Notes: generated from the letters alone by a model not told the origin. Counted from the stretch's first letter, positions 20,331-28,791 are shown. The stretch is DNA of 64,000 bases from an uncultured Pelagibacteraceae bacterium (GCA_902604795.1 CACKZV010000001.1:101748-165747); one strand, 5' to 3'. A program made the numbers and translations.

Positions 20331-21658
20331 TGATTTGATACAAGTCTTGGTTTTCTTGCAGCTCTGAAACCAATCTCGAAATCATTTTTTATATCATCAA
20401 TGTCTTCAATACCTACAGACAATCTAATCATGTCATGTGATAAACCTGCAAATTTCAAAGTAGCTTCATCCATTTGAGAATGAGTTCCAGATGCAGGATG
20501 TATAACTAGAGTTCTTGTATCACCAACATTTGCTAAATGTGATGCTAATTTAACATTATTTATAAATGCAACTCCAGCATCTTTTCCACCTTTAATACCA
20601 AATGCGATCATTGAACCTCTTCCATTAGGTAAAAGTTTTTTTGCTAATTCATGATCAGGATGATCTGGTACACTTGGATGAGATACCCATGCAACACTTT
20701 CGTGGTTAGATAAATATTTAACCATTTCTTCGGCATTTGAACAATGTTTCTTCATTCTTACAGATAAAGTTTCTATTCCTTGTAGAACATTCCAAGCATT
20801 TTGAGGACTTAAACAAGGACCAAAGTCTCTCATACCTTCAGCTCTAGCCTTCATAGTAAAAGCTGTTGGACCAAATTCTTCAGCAAAAGATAAACCATGA
20901 TATCCTTCATATGGTTTTGTCATAGTTGGAAATTTATCGTTTTGCATCCAATCAAATTTTCCACCTTCAACTAATATTCCTGCCATTGAAGATCCATGTC
21001 CAGCCATCCATTTTGTTAGTGAGTGAATTACTATATCAGCTCCATGCTCAAACGGTTTACATAAGTAAGGAGTTTGATAAGTTGCATCAACCATCAATGG
21101 AATACCAGCATCATGAGCAATTTTCGCAATTTCAGGCATGTTCATTATTTCGTTACCTGGATTTCCAACAAGTTCTCCAAAAATACCTTTTGTGTTCTTT
21201 TGAATTGCTTTTTTAAATCCTTCGGTATCTCTTGGTTTAACAAATGTACATTTAATTCCAAATTTAGGTAAGGTTAATCTAAATAAGTTTACAGTGCCTC
21301 CATAAAGTTGAGATGATACGACTAAATGATCACCTGCTTCACATAATGTCATTACTGTTAAAAATATTGCACTCATTCCCGATGATGTAGCTAATGCTGC
21401 TGTACCACCCTCAAGTGAAGCAACTCTTTCTTCTAATACTCCAACAGTTGGATTTGAAATCCTACTATAAATATGCCCACCTCTTTCTAAATTAAAAAGA
21501 GCAGCTGCATGATCGACATCATCAAAAAGGTATGATGTGGTTTGATATATTGGTACTTGTCTTGAGCCAGCATTTTTGTGCGGCTGATAACCCGCATGTA
21601 AACTAAGGGTATCAAATTTATAAGTATTTGGTTTCAATTCTTTTTTTTTATCAGTCAT
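20327..21658 (-). CDS. O-acetylhomoserine sulfhydrylase-type PLP enzyme (copy 2)
   Basis: DTLSLHAGYQPHKNAGSRQVPIYQTTSYLFDDVDHAAALFNLE; IHSLTKWMAGHGSSMAG. Confidence 0.93.
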   Translation of the reverse strand: MTDKKKELKPNTYKFDTLSLHAGYQPHKNAGSRQVPIYQTTSYLFDDVDHAAALFNLERGGHIYSRISNPTVGVLEERVASLEGGTAALATSSGMSAIFLTVMTLCEAGDHLVVSSQLYGGTVNLFRLTLPKFGIKCTFVKPRDTEGFKKAIQKNTKGIFGELVGNPGNEIMNMPEIAKIAHDAGIPLMVDATYQTPYLCKPFEHGADIVIHSLTKWMAGHGSSMAGILVEGGKFDWMQNDKFPTMTKPYEGYHGLSFAEEFGPTAFTMKARAEGMRDFGPCLSPQNAWNVLQGIETLSVRMKKHCSNAEEMVKYLSNHESVAWVSHPSVPDHPDHELAKKLLPNGRGSMIAFGIKGGKDAGVAFINNVKLASHLANVGDTRTLVIHPASGTHSQMDEATLKFAGLSHDMIRLSVGIEDIDDIKNDFEIGFRAARKPRLVSNQ

Positions 21659-21805
21659 TAGGCTCCTATAATTTATAATATTGTGAATACGTTTTTATCA
21701 ACGTTATTATTACTAATAAATGGTCATAATTCAATCAACCATTCAGTCCAACTAAAATATAATAATTTGACAATATATGTAATTATAAGTATTAATCCCG
21801 CATTC

Positions 21806-22264
21806 ATGACAAAGTTTGTTAAAAAAGACGAGATAAATAGCGAATGGTTTGAGATCGATGCTAAAGGAGCGGTTGTCGGTAGACTAGCAACGGTTGTATC
21901 AAAAATTATAAGGGGGAAGAATAAAACAACATATACACCACACATGGATCATGGAGATTTTGTTGTTATTAAAAATGTAGACCAAATTAAATTTACGGGA
22001 AATAAATTTCAAAATAAAAAATATTACAGACACACAGGATACCCTGGTGGAATTAAAGAAATAACACCTGAAAAATTGAGTGAAAAAAAACCAGGTGAAG
22101 TTTTAAAGTTAGCTGTTAAAAGAATGTTGCCTTCAGGTGCACTAGGAAAAAAACAATTAACTAAACTAAAAATTTATTCTGGAGAAGAACACCCTCACAC
22201 TGCTCAAAATCCAAAAATAATTGAAATCAGTAAGCTTAATCAAAAAAACGTTGTAAGAAATTAA
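21806..22264 (+). CDS. rplM: 50S ribosomal protein L13 (ATG at 21806 preferred over the ORF-track start at 21683)
   Basis: MTKFVKKDEINSEWFEIDAKGAVVGRLATVVSKIIRGK...HTGYPGGIKEITPEKL; upstream extension is non-homologous, AT-rich leader. Confidence 0.95.
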   Translation: MTKFVKKDEINSEWFEIDAKGAVVGRLATVVSKIIRGKNKTTYTPHMDHGDFVVIKNVDQIKFTGNKFQNKKYYRHTGYPGGIKEITPEKLSEKKPGEVLKLAVKRMLPSGALGKKQLTKLKIYSGEEHPHTAQNPKIIEISKLNQKNVVRN

Positions 22265-22265
22265 T

Positions 22266-22697
22266 ATGGAAACCTCCCAAACATCTACACCAAAAGTAAA
22301 ATTAGACTTTAAAGATAGTAAATACGCAACTGGAAGAAGAAAAAAATCTGTAGCTAAAGTCTGGTTAAAAAAAGGTTCAGGAAAATTTTATGTAAATGGT
22401 AAATCTTTAAACGACTATTTTCCAAGAGCTAATCACGTAATGCAAATTTTAAGACCTTTTGAAATTATAAACCAGTCAACAGATTACGATGTTAGATCTA
22501 AAGTTGTAGGTGGAGGACAAACTGGTCAAGCTGGTGCTTTAGTACACGGTATTTCAAGAGCTTTATTAAAATTTGATGAAACTTTAAAATCAACCTTACG
22601 TAAAGAAAAACTTACAACAAGAGATTCAAGATCTGTTGAGAGAAAAAAACCTGGTAGAGCAAAAGCTAGAAAAAGCTACCAATTTTCTAAAAGATAA
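22266..22697 (+). CDS. rpsI: 30S ribosomal protein S9
   Basis: KYATGRRKKSVAKVWLKKGSGKFYVNGKSL; C-terminal RAKARKSYQFSKR. Confidence 0.97.
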   Translation: METSQTSTPKVKLDFKDSKYATGRRKKSVAKVWLKKGSGKFYVNGKSLNDYFPRANHVMQILRPFEIINQSTDYDVRSKVVGGGQTGQAGALVHGISRALLKFDETLKSTLRKEKLTTRDSRSVERKKPGRAKARKSYQFSKR

Positions 22698-22730
22698 TTT
22701 CTTTTTAAATTTCAACTGTTATATTAAATT

Positions 22731-23756
22731 ATGAGCAAGAAAAATGTTCTTATTTGTGGAGCTACTGGATATATAGGATTACAACTAACTAAACTCCTAT
22801 GTACACATAAAAAAATAAATATTAAGTATTTGTGTGGAAGTACCTCTGTCGGAAAAAAAATAGATTCTTATGAACAAGAATTAAAAAAATATAAATTACC
22901 AAAAATATCAAAATTTAAAAAAGAATATTTATCAAATGTGGATATAATATTTACAGCATTGCCAAATGGTGAGGCACAATCTATTTCAAAATTTTTAAAT
23001 AAAAATAATTTATTAATAGATCTAGCGGCTGATTTTAGACTTAATAATAAGAAAGATTATGAAAAATGGTATAAAATTAAACACAAAGCATTAAATGAAA
23101 TCAAAAAAAGTATTTACTCTATACCTGAAATTAGTGGCAAATTAATTAAAAAATTTCCAATAATATCTTGTCCTGGATGCTACCCTACATCTGTATTAAT
23201 TCCATTAATCCCGTTAATAAAAAAAAACTTAATTAATAATCAAACAATTATTATTGACTCAAAATCTGGTTATTCGGGAGCAGGTAGAGGAGTGCATAAA
23301 AAATATAAAGATAAAAATTTATATGAGTCTTTGAGTGCTTATGGATTAGCAAATCATAGACATAATTCTGAAATTCAACAAGAGCTTGATCTTAAAACTG
23401 GCAAAAAAAATAAATTTCATTTTACACCTCATCTTACACCCATGTTTAGAGGAATTTTAAGTACTATTTATGTTGATTTAAAAAAGGGCATTAAAATAAA
23501 CAAAATAATTAATGTTCTAAATATGCAATATAAGAATCATAAATTTATAAAAATCTGTAAAATAAATACTTTCTTAAGTACTAATGATGTGATCAACACT
23601 AATAATTGCTTTATTTCTGTATGTAAAAGCAAATATAAAGATAAAATAATAATATTGTCTGCAATTGATAATTTGATTAAAGGTGGTGGAGGTCAAGCTG
23701 TACAAAATATGAATAATTATTATGGCTTTAATCAGAGCGAGGGACTAAATGTTTAA
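22731..23756 (+). CDS. argC: N-acetyl-gamma-glutamyl-phosphate reductase
   Basis: ICGATGYIGLQLTKLL; SCPGCYPTSVLIPLIPL; KGGGGQAVQNMN. Confidence 0.96.
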   Translation: MSKKNVLICGATGYIGLQLTKLLCTHKKINIKYLCGSTSVGKKIDSYEQELKKYKLPKISKFKKEYLSNVDIIFTALPNGEAQSISKFLNKNNLLIDLAADFRLNNKKDYEKWYKIKHKALNEIKKSIYSIPEISGKLIKKFPIISCPGCYPTSVLIPLIPLIKKNLINNQTIIIDSKSGYSGAGRGVHKKYKDKNLYESLSAYGLANHRHNSEIQQELDLKTGKKNKFHFTPHLTPMFRGILSTIYVDLKKGIKINKIINVLNMQYKNHKFIKICKINTFLSTNDVINTNNCFISVCKSKYKDKIIILSAIDNLIKGGGGQAVQNMNNYYGFNQSEGLNV

Positions 23757-23955
23757 ATATATTTTTATAATTTTATTAATATTTTCATTATCACATTGTT
23801 CACTAAATCATCCTGTTTCTATGTGGAATATTGAGGACGACAGTTCTGACAAAGATATTTCAAAATTAAACTTTGAAAACGAAACATCTTTTGAAGAATT
23901 TAAAAAAAATGTTATTCAATATGGTAAGATCAGCGACTTTCCTAAATTAGATTAA
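23749..23955 (+). CDS. Small putative lipoprotein
   Basis: 68 aa; signal sequence with LSHC lipobox; between argC and hom; no family recognised. Confidence 0.7.
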   Translation: MFKYIFIILLIFSLSHCSLNHPVSMWNIEDDSSDKDISKLNFENETSFEEFKKNVIQYGKISDFPKLD

Positions 23956-23959
23956 TTGA

Positions 23960-25249
23960 ATGAATAAAAGTATAAATATTGCTGTTATTGGACTTGGCCA
24001 AATTGGATCATATGTTCTAAATGAGTTAAATACAAAAAAGAAAGATATTGAAACTAAAACTGGAAAGAGAATTAAAGTTATAGCTATATCGGCTAAAAAT
24101 AAAAATAAGAAAAGAAAATTCAAAATTAATAAGAAAATTTTTTATTCAAATCCTCTAGATATTTTGAAGATTAAAAACTTAGATATAGTAATCGAAGCCA
24201 TAGGCTTATCAGATGGTATATCAAAAAAAATTATTGAAACAGCTCTAAAAAATAAAATTCATGTAATAACTCCAAATAAAGCATTAATTTCCAAACATGG
24301 TGATAAACTAAGTGAATTAGCTGAGAAAAATAAAGTTAATTTAGAATTTGAGGCATCTGTTGCAGGCGGAATTCCAATTATACGAACTATTAAAGAAGGT
24401 TTGGCTACAAATAAAATTACAAAAGTTTATGGTATTCTTAACGGTACTTGTAACTATATCATGTCAGAAATGGAAAGAACTAAAGATAGTTTCAAAAATG
24501 TTCTGAAGATGGCACAGAAACTAGGTTATGCTGAACCTGGAAATCCAAAATTAGATCTTAACGGTTATGATGCATTAGCTAAAATAAAAATTTTGACATC
24601 ATTAGCCTTCAATAGGAAGATTTCAAAATCCAGATGTTTAATGGAAGGTATTGAAAATATAGATTATACAGATATTAAAATTGCTGATCAGTTAGATTTT
24701 AGAATAAAATTATTAGGTATTACTGAGATTATAAATAATAGTATTTTTGAAAGAGTTCATCCATGTTTAGTTAAAAAAGATTCATACATAGGAAATGTAG
24801 ATGGTGTAATGAATGCTGTTATATTAAATGGTTCACCTATTGGAGAGTCTGTATTACAAGGGGAGGGTGCTGGACCAGGACCAACATCTTCTGCATTGAT
24901 GTCTGACCTATTATCTATATTAAGAGGAAATATAAAATATCCTTTTGGCATATCTAAAAATAAAAGATTAAAACCTAAAGTATTTAATAAAGACCATTCA
25001 TCAAATTCTCTTTATTTAAGATTAGAAGTTAAGGATAAACCTGGCGTTTTATCTTCTATAACAAAGATTCTGGCGAAGTATAAAATTTCTATTCAAAGAT
25101 TAATACAAATACCTGATCATAAAAGTAAGACGGCTTCGATTGTTATTATTACTCATGATGCAAGTGAACTAAGTTCTCAAAAATTTATTAAATCTTTTAA
25201 ATTAAATCGAAACATAATTAAAAATCCAGTATTAATAAGATTATTTTAA
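23960..25249 (+). CDS. hom: Homoserine dehydrogenase
   Basis: VIGLGQIGSYVLNEL; GILNGTCNYIMSEM; GAGPGPTSSALMSDL; C-terminal ACT-like domain. Confidence 0.96.
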   Translation: MNKSINIAVIGLGQIGSYVLNELNTKKKDIETKTGKRIKVIAISAKNKNKKRKFKINKKIFYSNPLDILKIKNLDIVIEAIGLSDGISKKIIETALKNKIHVITPNKALISKHGDKLSELAEKNKVNLEFEASVAGGIPIIRTIKEGLATNKITKVYGILNGTCNYIMSEMERTKDSFKNVLKMAQKLGYAEPGNPKLDLNGYDALAKIKILTSLAFNRKISKSRCLMEGIENIDYTDIKIADQLDFRIKLLGITEIINNSIFERVHPCLVKKDSYIGNVDGVMNAVILNGSPIGESVLQGEGAGPGPTSSALMSDLLSILRGNIKYPFGISKNKRLKPKVFNKDHSSNSLYLRLEVKDKPGVLSSITKILAKYKISIQRLIQIPDHKSKTASIVIITHDASELSSQKFIKSFKLNRNIIKNPVLIRLF

Positions 25250-26148
25250 TGGAACTTTACATCAAACTTTTTGAAGTTCTATTTCCAGTTTTTTTTATAG
25301 TAGGTATTGGTTACTTTCTTGGTAAAAAAAATCCTAACTTTGATACATCTTTTATAACAACTTATTCAGCTAATTTTGGTACACCATCGATTGTAATATT
25401 TTCTATATCAGCTAGTGGTGTAACTTTTGCAATGTTCTCTGAGTATTTTTTATACGCTCTTATTCTTTTGACTTCTTTTTTGATCGTTGGATTAATTTTC
25501 CTATTATTAATGAAAAAAGATTATCTTAGAGAATTACCAACATTTTTTTTACCTAATACTGGTAATATGGGTATCCCAATTTGTTTGTTTGCATATGGAA
25601 AACTTGGTATGGGAATAGCTGCAGCTATATCATCATTAGTTGTTTTACTGCATTTCACTCTGAATATCTTTCTGGCTAAAAGAGAATTTGATTTAAATGT
25701 AATAGTTAAAAGCCCTTCATTTTATGCAATAATTGCTACAATCCTATTTCTATATTACGAAATACCTTTACCAATGTTTGTTTTGAATACTGTTATGCTT
25801 TTAGCTTACGGAATGATTGTAATGATTTTAATGTCTTTAGGTGTTTCTCTAACACAAATGAAAGTTTTTTCATTTAAGGACGCTCTAATTACATCTACTG
25901 GGAGAGTTATTATAGGTCCTTTAATTGGCTTTGCTCTGATATCTTTTTTTAATTTATCTGGCTTTGCAGCAGGTGTTTTATTAATACAATCATCGATGCC
26001 TAGTGCCATTCTTTGTTATTTAGTTGCTTCCATGTATTCGCCAAAGGAAATTGTAGATAATATTTCTAGTACAATTGTTGTTTCAACTTTGATGTCTTTA
26101 ATAACAGTCCCAATAACTGTATTCTTTGCTTTAAAATACTTTAATTAA
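25249..26148 (+). CDS. AEC (auxin efflux carrier) family transporter
   Basis: 299 aa hydrophobic; FFVGIGYFLGKKNPNFD; LPNTGNMGIPICLFAYG. Confidence 0.88.
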   Translation: MELYIKLFEVLFPVFFIVGIGYFLGKKNPNFDTSFITTYSANFGTPSIVIFSISASGVTFAMFSEYFLYALILLTSFLIVGLIFLLLMKKDYLRELPTFFLPNTGNMGIPICLFAYGKLGMGIAAAISSLVVLLHFTLNIFLAKREFDLNVIVKSPSFYAIIATILFLYYEIPLPMFVLNTVMLLAYGMIVMILMSLGVSLTQMKVFSFKDALITSTGRVIIGPLIGFALISFFNLSGFAAGVLLIQSSMPSAILCYLVASMYSPKEIVDNISSTIVVSTLMSLITVPITVFFALKYFN

Positions 26149-26164
26149 GAGTTATGCTTCTTCC

Positions 26165-27025
26165 ATGAAGGCTGTAATACTCAATGCATCCGCTTGGATG
26201 ATTGTTCCTTTTATGGATGCTTTTGCAAAATATTTAAGCTCATCTATGGACGTTTTGCAAATTACTTGGGCCAGATATTTTTTTACTGTTGTTTTTGCTC
26301 TTTTTATAATGCTTATTTTTGATAGAAAATCTTTAGTTTGGAGTAAAAAACCTTTACTTCAATTGATAAGAGGGTTGATTTTTGTCTTTTCTACTTATTT
26401 ATTTTTTTATGCAATTTCTGAAATTTCATTACCAAAAGCACTTACATTAGCCTTTGTTGCTCCTATATGTGTAACTGCAATGTCACCTTTTTTTCTAAAT
26501 GAAAAAGTGGGTTTAAAAAGATGGACTGCTGTATCAATGGGTTTTATAGGTACCTTAATTGTAATCAGACCAGGATTTATAGAGATTAATTTAGCTACTT
26601 TAGCTGCCTTAGGTAATGGTATTTGCTATGGTTTTTACTTAATTATTACTCGAAAATTAAGCTCATCTGATAACTCTCTTTTGACTTTGTTATTTGCTGG
26701 AATAGTAGGGACTATAGTAATGTTTTTCTTTATGCCAGGTGTTTGGATACAACCATCTTATAGTCAGTGGATTATGATGGCTTTAATTGGCTTTATAGCT
26801 TCAATTGCACATCTTTTTATAATTCTATCATTAAAATTAGCAGATGCCTCTAAACTGGCTCCTCTTGGATATACTGAAATCATTACAAATATTTTGCTTA
26901 GTTATTATATATTTAATGAATTCCCAGATAATTGGACATATTTAGGTCTTTTTATAATAGTTCTTTGCGGTTTATATATATCTAGAAGAGAATATTATTT
27001 ATCTAAATTTTATATAGGTAAGTAA
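26165..27025 (+). CDS. DMT superfamily (EamA) transporter
   Basis: Two EamA repeats; LPKALTLAFVAPICVTAMSPFFLNEKVGLKRWTAVSMGFIGTLIVIRPG. Confidence 0.9.
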   Translation: MKAVILNASAWMIVPFMDAFAKYLSSSMDVLQITWARYFFTVVFALFIMLIFDRKSLVWSKKPLLQLIRGLIFVFSTYLFFYAISEISLPKALTLAFVAPICVTAMSPFFLNEKVGLKRWTAVSMGFIGTLIVIRPGFIEINLATLAALGNGICYGFYLIITRKLSSSDNSLLTLLFAGIVGTIVMFFFMPGVWIQPSYSQWIMMALIGFIASIAHLFIILSLKLADASKLAPLGYTEIITNILLSYYIFNEFPDNWTYLGLFIIVLCGLYISRREYYLSKFYIGK

Positions 27026-27550
27026 TATTTACTTATAAATTAAATTAATACTCTAATTATTAATTGTAAAATATTGTTATCATTATATTTTTTGCATTAT
27101 ATAAATTATATTTTTTATTTAATATATAAATTTGATTTTTATAAAAATGCTAGTAATTAATATTTATTAAATATCTACTTCATTATTATAGATTTCTACG
27201 AAGGTTTAAGAAAATAGGGTAGAGGGAATTTATCTAATTTATTAAATAAATTAATAATACCTTAAATTTAATAATTCAGATCCTTAAAAAGTAAGCAAAT
27301 ATGGTAATTTTGTTAATATCAAATAATTAAAGAATATTTCATCACTATTATCTAAAATATTAAAATCAGAATTTTTGATAAAATTATGAGTATTTTTAAT
27401 TAGCTCTGCAAAAATAGAATATAGCATTTAAAAGCCCAAAATACACTCTATTTTTAACATTCTTTGTTTTACGGTGCAACTTGTAGGTGATATTAAAAAA
27501 ATATAACTAAATATTGTATTATAGTCAAAAAACGTTTATTCATAACATTT

Positions 27551-27826
27551 CTAGAGTAAAATACCCTCTGATTTGAGTAATTTTCTCTTAGTTTTTATCC
27601 CACCTTTGCCTGAATAGCCACCCAAGGAGCCATCTGACCTTATCACTCGATGACAAGGTATTTTTGGTGCATATGGATTTTTTCCAATAGCATTAGCCAC
27701 AGCTCTTACTGATTTTGGCCTATTTATACCCTTTGCTACTTCAGAATAGGTTCTTAATTGGCCTTTTGGTATGGTTTTTAAATACTTCCACACCTTAATT
27801 TGAAATTTCGTGCCTTTGAAGATCAT
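27551..27826 (-). CDS. MGMT-family (methylated-DNA-protein cysteine methyltransferase) C-terminal-domain-only protein
   Basis: FQIKVWKYLKTIPKGQLRTYSEVAKGINRPKSVRAVANAIGKNPYAPKIPCHRVIRSDGSLGGYSGG-type; PCHRV active-site motif. Confidence 0.9.
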   Translation of the reverse strand: MIFKGTKFQIKVWKYLKTIPKGQLRTYSEVAKGINRPKSVRAVANAIGKNPYAPKIPCHRVIRSDGSLGGYSGKGGIKTKRKLLKSEGILL

Positions 27827-27832
27827 AAATAG

Positions 27833-27876
27833 AAAAAAACCCTGTTTCCTTGTACCTTTTCAGGCACAAAGAACAG
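27833..27876 (-). terminator. Intrinsic terminator-like hairpin and U-tract
   Basis: Minus strand CTGTTCTTTGTGCCT-GAAA-AGGTACAAGGAA(A)CAG then GGTTTTTTT: about 15 bp stem including G.U pairs and one bulged A. Confidence 0.75.
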
Positions 27877-28016
27877 TAGTTTTTGGCACGTCGTTGTATG
27901 CGCTACCGCCATGCCGTCCACCCTACAATTTTAGCGCTACTCTGTAGAGCTTTCTGCCCTCTAGGCTTGAACCTCTCGGTTTTTCCCTAGCTGGTCAGTT
28001 AAGAGTTGCCTCTTAA
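27833..28016 (-). ncRNA. Candidate structured RNA (class unknown; limits approximate)
   Basis: Non-coding gap between two minus-strand genes; 84/170 GC over 27841-28010; hairpins with GCAA, GAGA and GAAA loops on the minus strand; ends in terminator-like hairpin plus T7. Confidence 0.55.
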
Positions 28017-28123
28017 TTCATTTTGAACAATATCAGATGTAGTAGGTTGTATGTATCACTTTATCGTTGAAAATACTGAGTTTTTAACAGGGATGAATAG
28101 TGGGGATAACTTAATCTAAAGCT

Positions 28124-28597
28124 TTAAGTAAACCATCTAAAACCCTCATACATAGCAATTCCGTAAATTGAGTGTCTGATTAGGAACATAATTGATGTTT
28201 TAATAGGTATTCCAGTCTTATTTGCAAACACTCCCTGTCCTGTAAAAGGTAGAAATATTAGCAATGGTGCTAATGTTGTAAGAGCCCCAAATATAAAGCC
28301 TGAAAAATATGTCATTTTAAAACTTATGATAAAAAAACAAAAATAATAAATTACAGCCCAACAAATCGATACATAATAGTGAAAAATCCAGCCAAGTAAG
28401 ACCTCATACCTAAAATTCGGCATTTGTGCAATATTTGGGTTATAAAAAGTAGCATTTTTAAGCATATAATAAGTCCATCTTCCAACAATTCCCCAAGATG
28501 GTTCTGGGATACCCATCAGTTTCAGTAAATAACCTAGAACATCAAGAATAATGCACGAAAATATTCCAGCGACTAAAATACTAACTATATCTATCAA
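28124..28597 (-). CDS. DUF2938-like integral membrane protein
   Basis: 157 aa; IFSCIILDVLGYLLKLMGIPEPSWGIVGRW; four hydrophobic segments. Confidence 0.7.
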   Translation of the reverse strand: MIDIVSILVAGIFSCIILDVLGYLLKLMGIPEPSWGIVGRWTYYMLKNATFYNPNIAQMPNFRYEVLLGWIFHYYVSICWAVIYYFCFFIISFKMTYFSGFIFGALTTLAPLLIFLPFTGQGVFANKTGIPIKTSIMFLIRHSIYGIAMYEGFRWFT

Positions 28598-28603
28598 TTG
28601 ACC

Positions 28604-28768
28604 TCAAAACATTAATAAAAATAATAGAACAAATATGCTTATAAAAAATATACCAAAAATTAACATTAATATTCGATTTTTTGTTTGTTCTTTTAGTTTC
28701 GGCCAATAATTCATAATTAAGAATGTTCCAATAACAACAATTAGACCGATTAATACATATTTAGGCAT
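28604..28768 (-). CDS. Small membrane protein (54 aa; absent from ORF track)
   Basis: MPKYVLIGLIVVIGTFLIMNYWPKLKEQTKNRILMLIFGIFFISIFVLLFLLMF; two hydrophobic segments; 6 nt upstream of the DUF2938 gene. Confidence 0.5.
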   Translation of the reverse strand: MPKYVLIGLIVVIGTFLIMNYWPKLKEQTKNRILMLIFGIFFISIFVLLFLLMF

Positions 28769-28791
28769 CGTAATTCTTTTACATTAAATAC

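Noticed and set aside
21683-21805. N-terminal 41-aa extension of the rplM ORF in the track
   Set aside because: L13 homology begins at the ATG at 21806; the upstream part has no L13 similarity and is a shared divergent promoter/leader region.
27852-27876. Plus-strand string CTTTTCAGGCACAAAGAACAG resembles the 3' end of a glycine riboswitch aptamer (CTCTCAGGCAAAAGGACAG)
   Set aside because: The conserved 5' half (GGAGAG and GCCGAAGG) is absent upstream, no plus-strand gene follows for about 1 kb, and the string is fully explained as one arm of the minus-strand terminator hairpin.
27954-27998. Short matches (CTAGGG...CCGAGAGG) to the guanidine-I (ykkC) riboswitch
   Set aside because: The conserved ACACGG...AAAAGCCCGGGAGA segment is not present; the similarity is limited to short strings in a simple hairpin.
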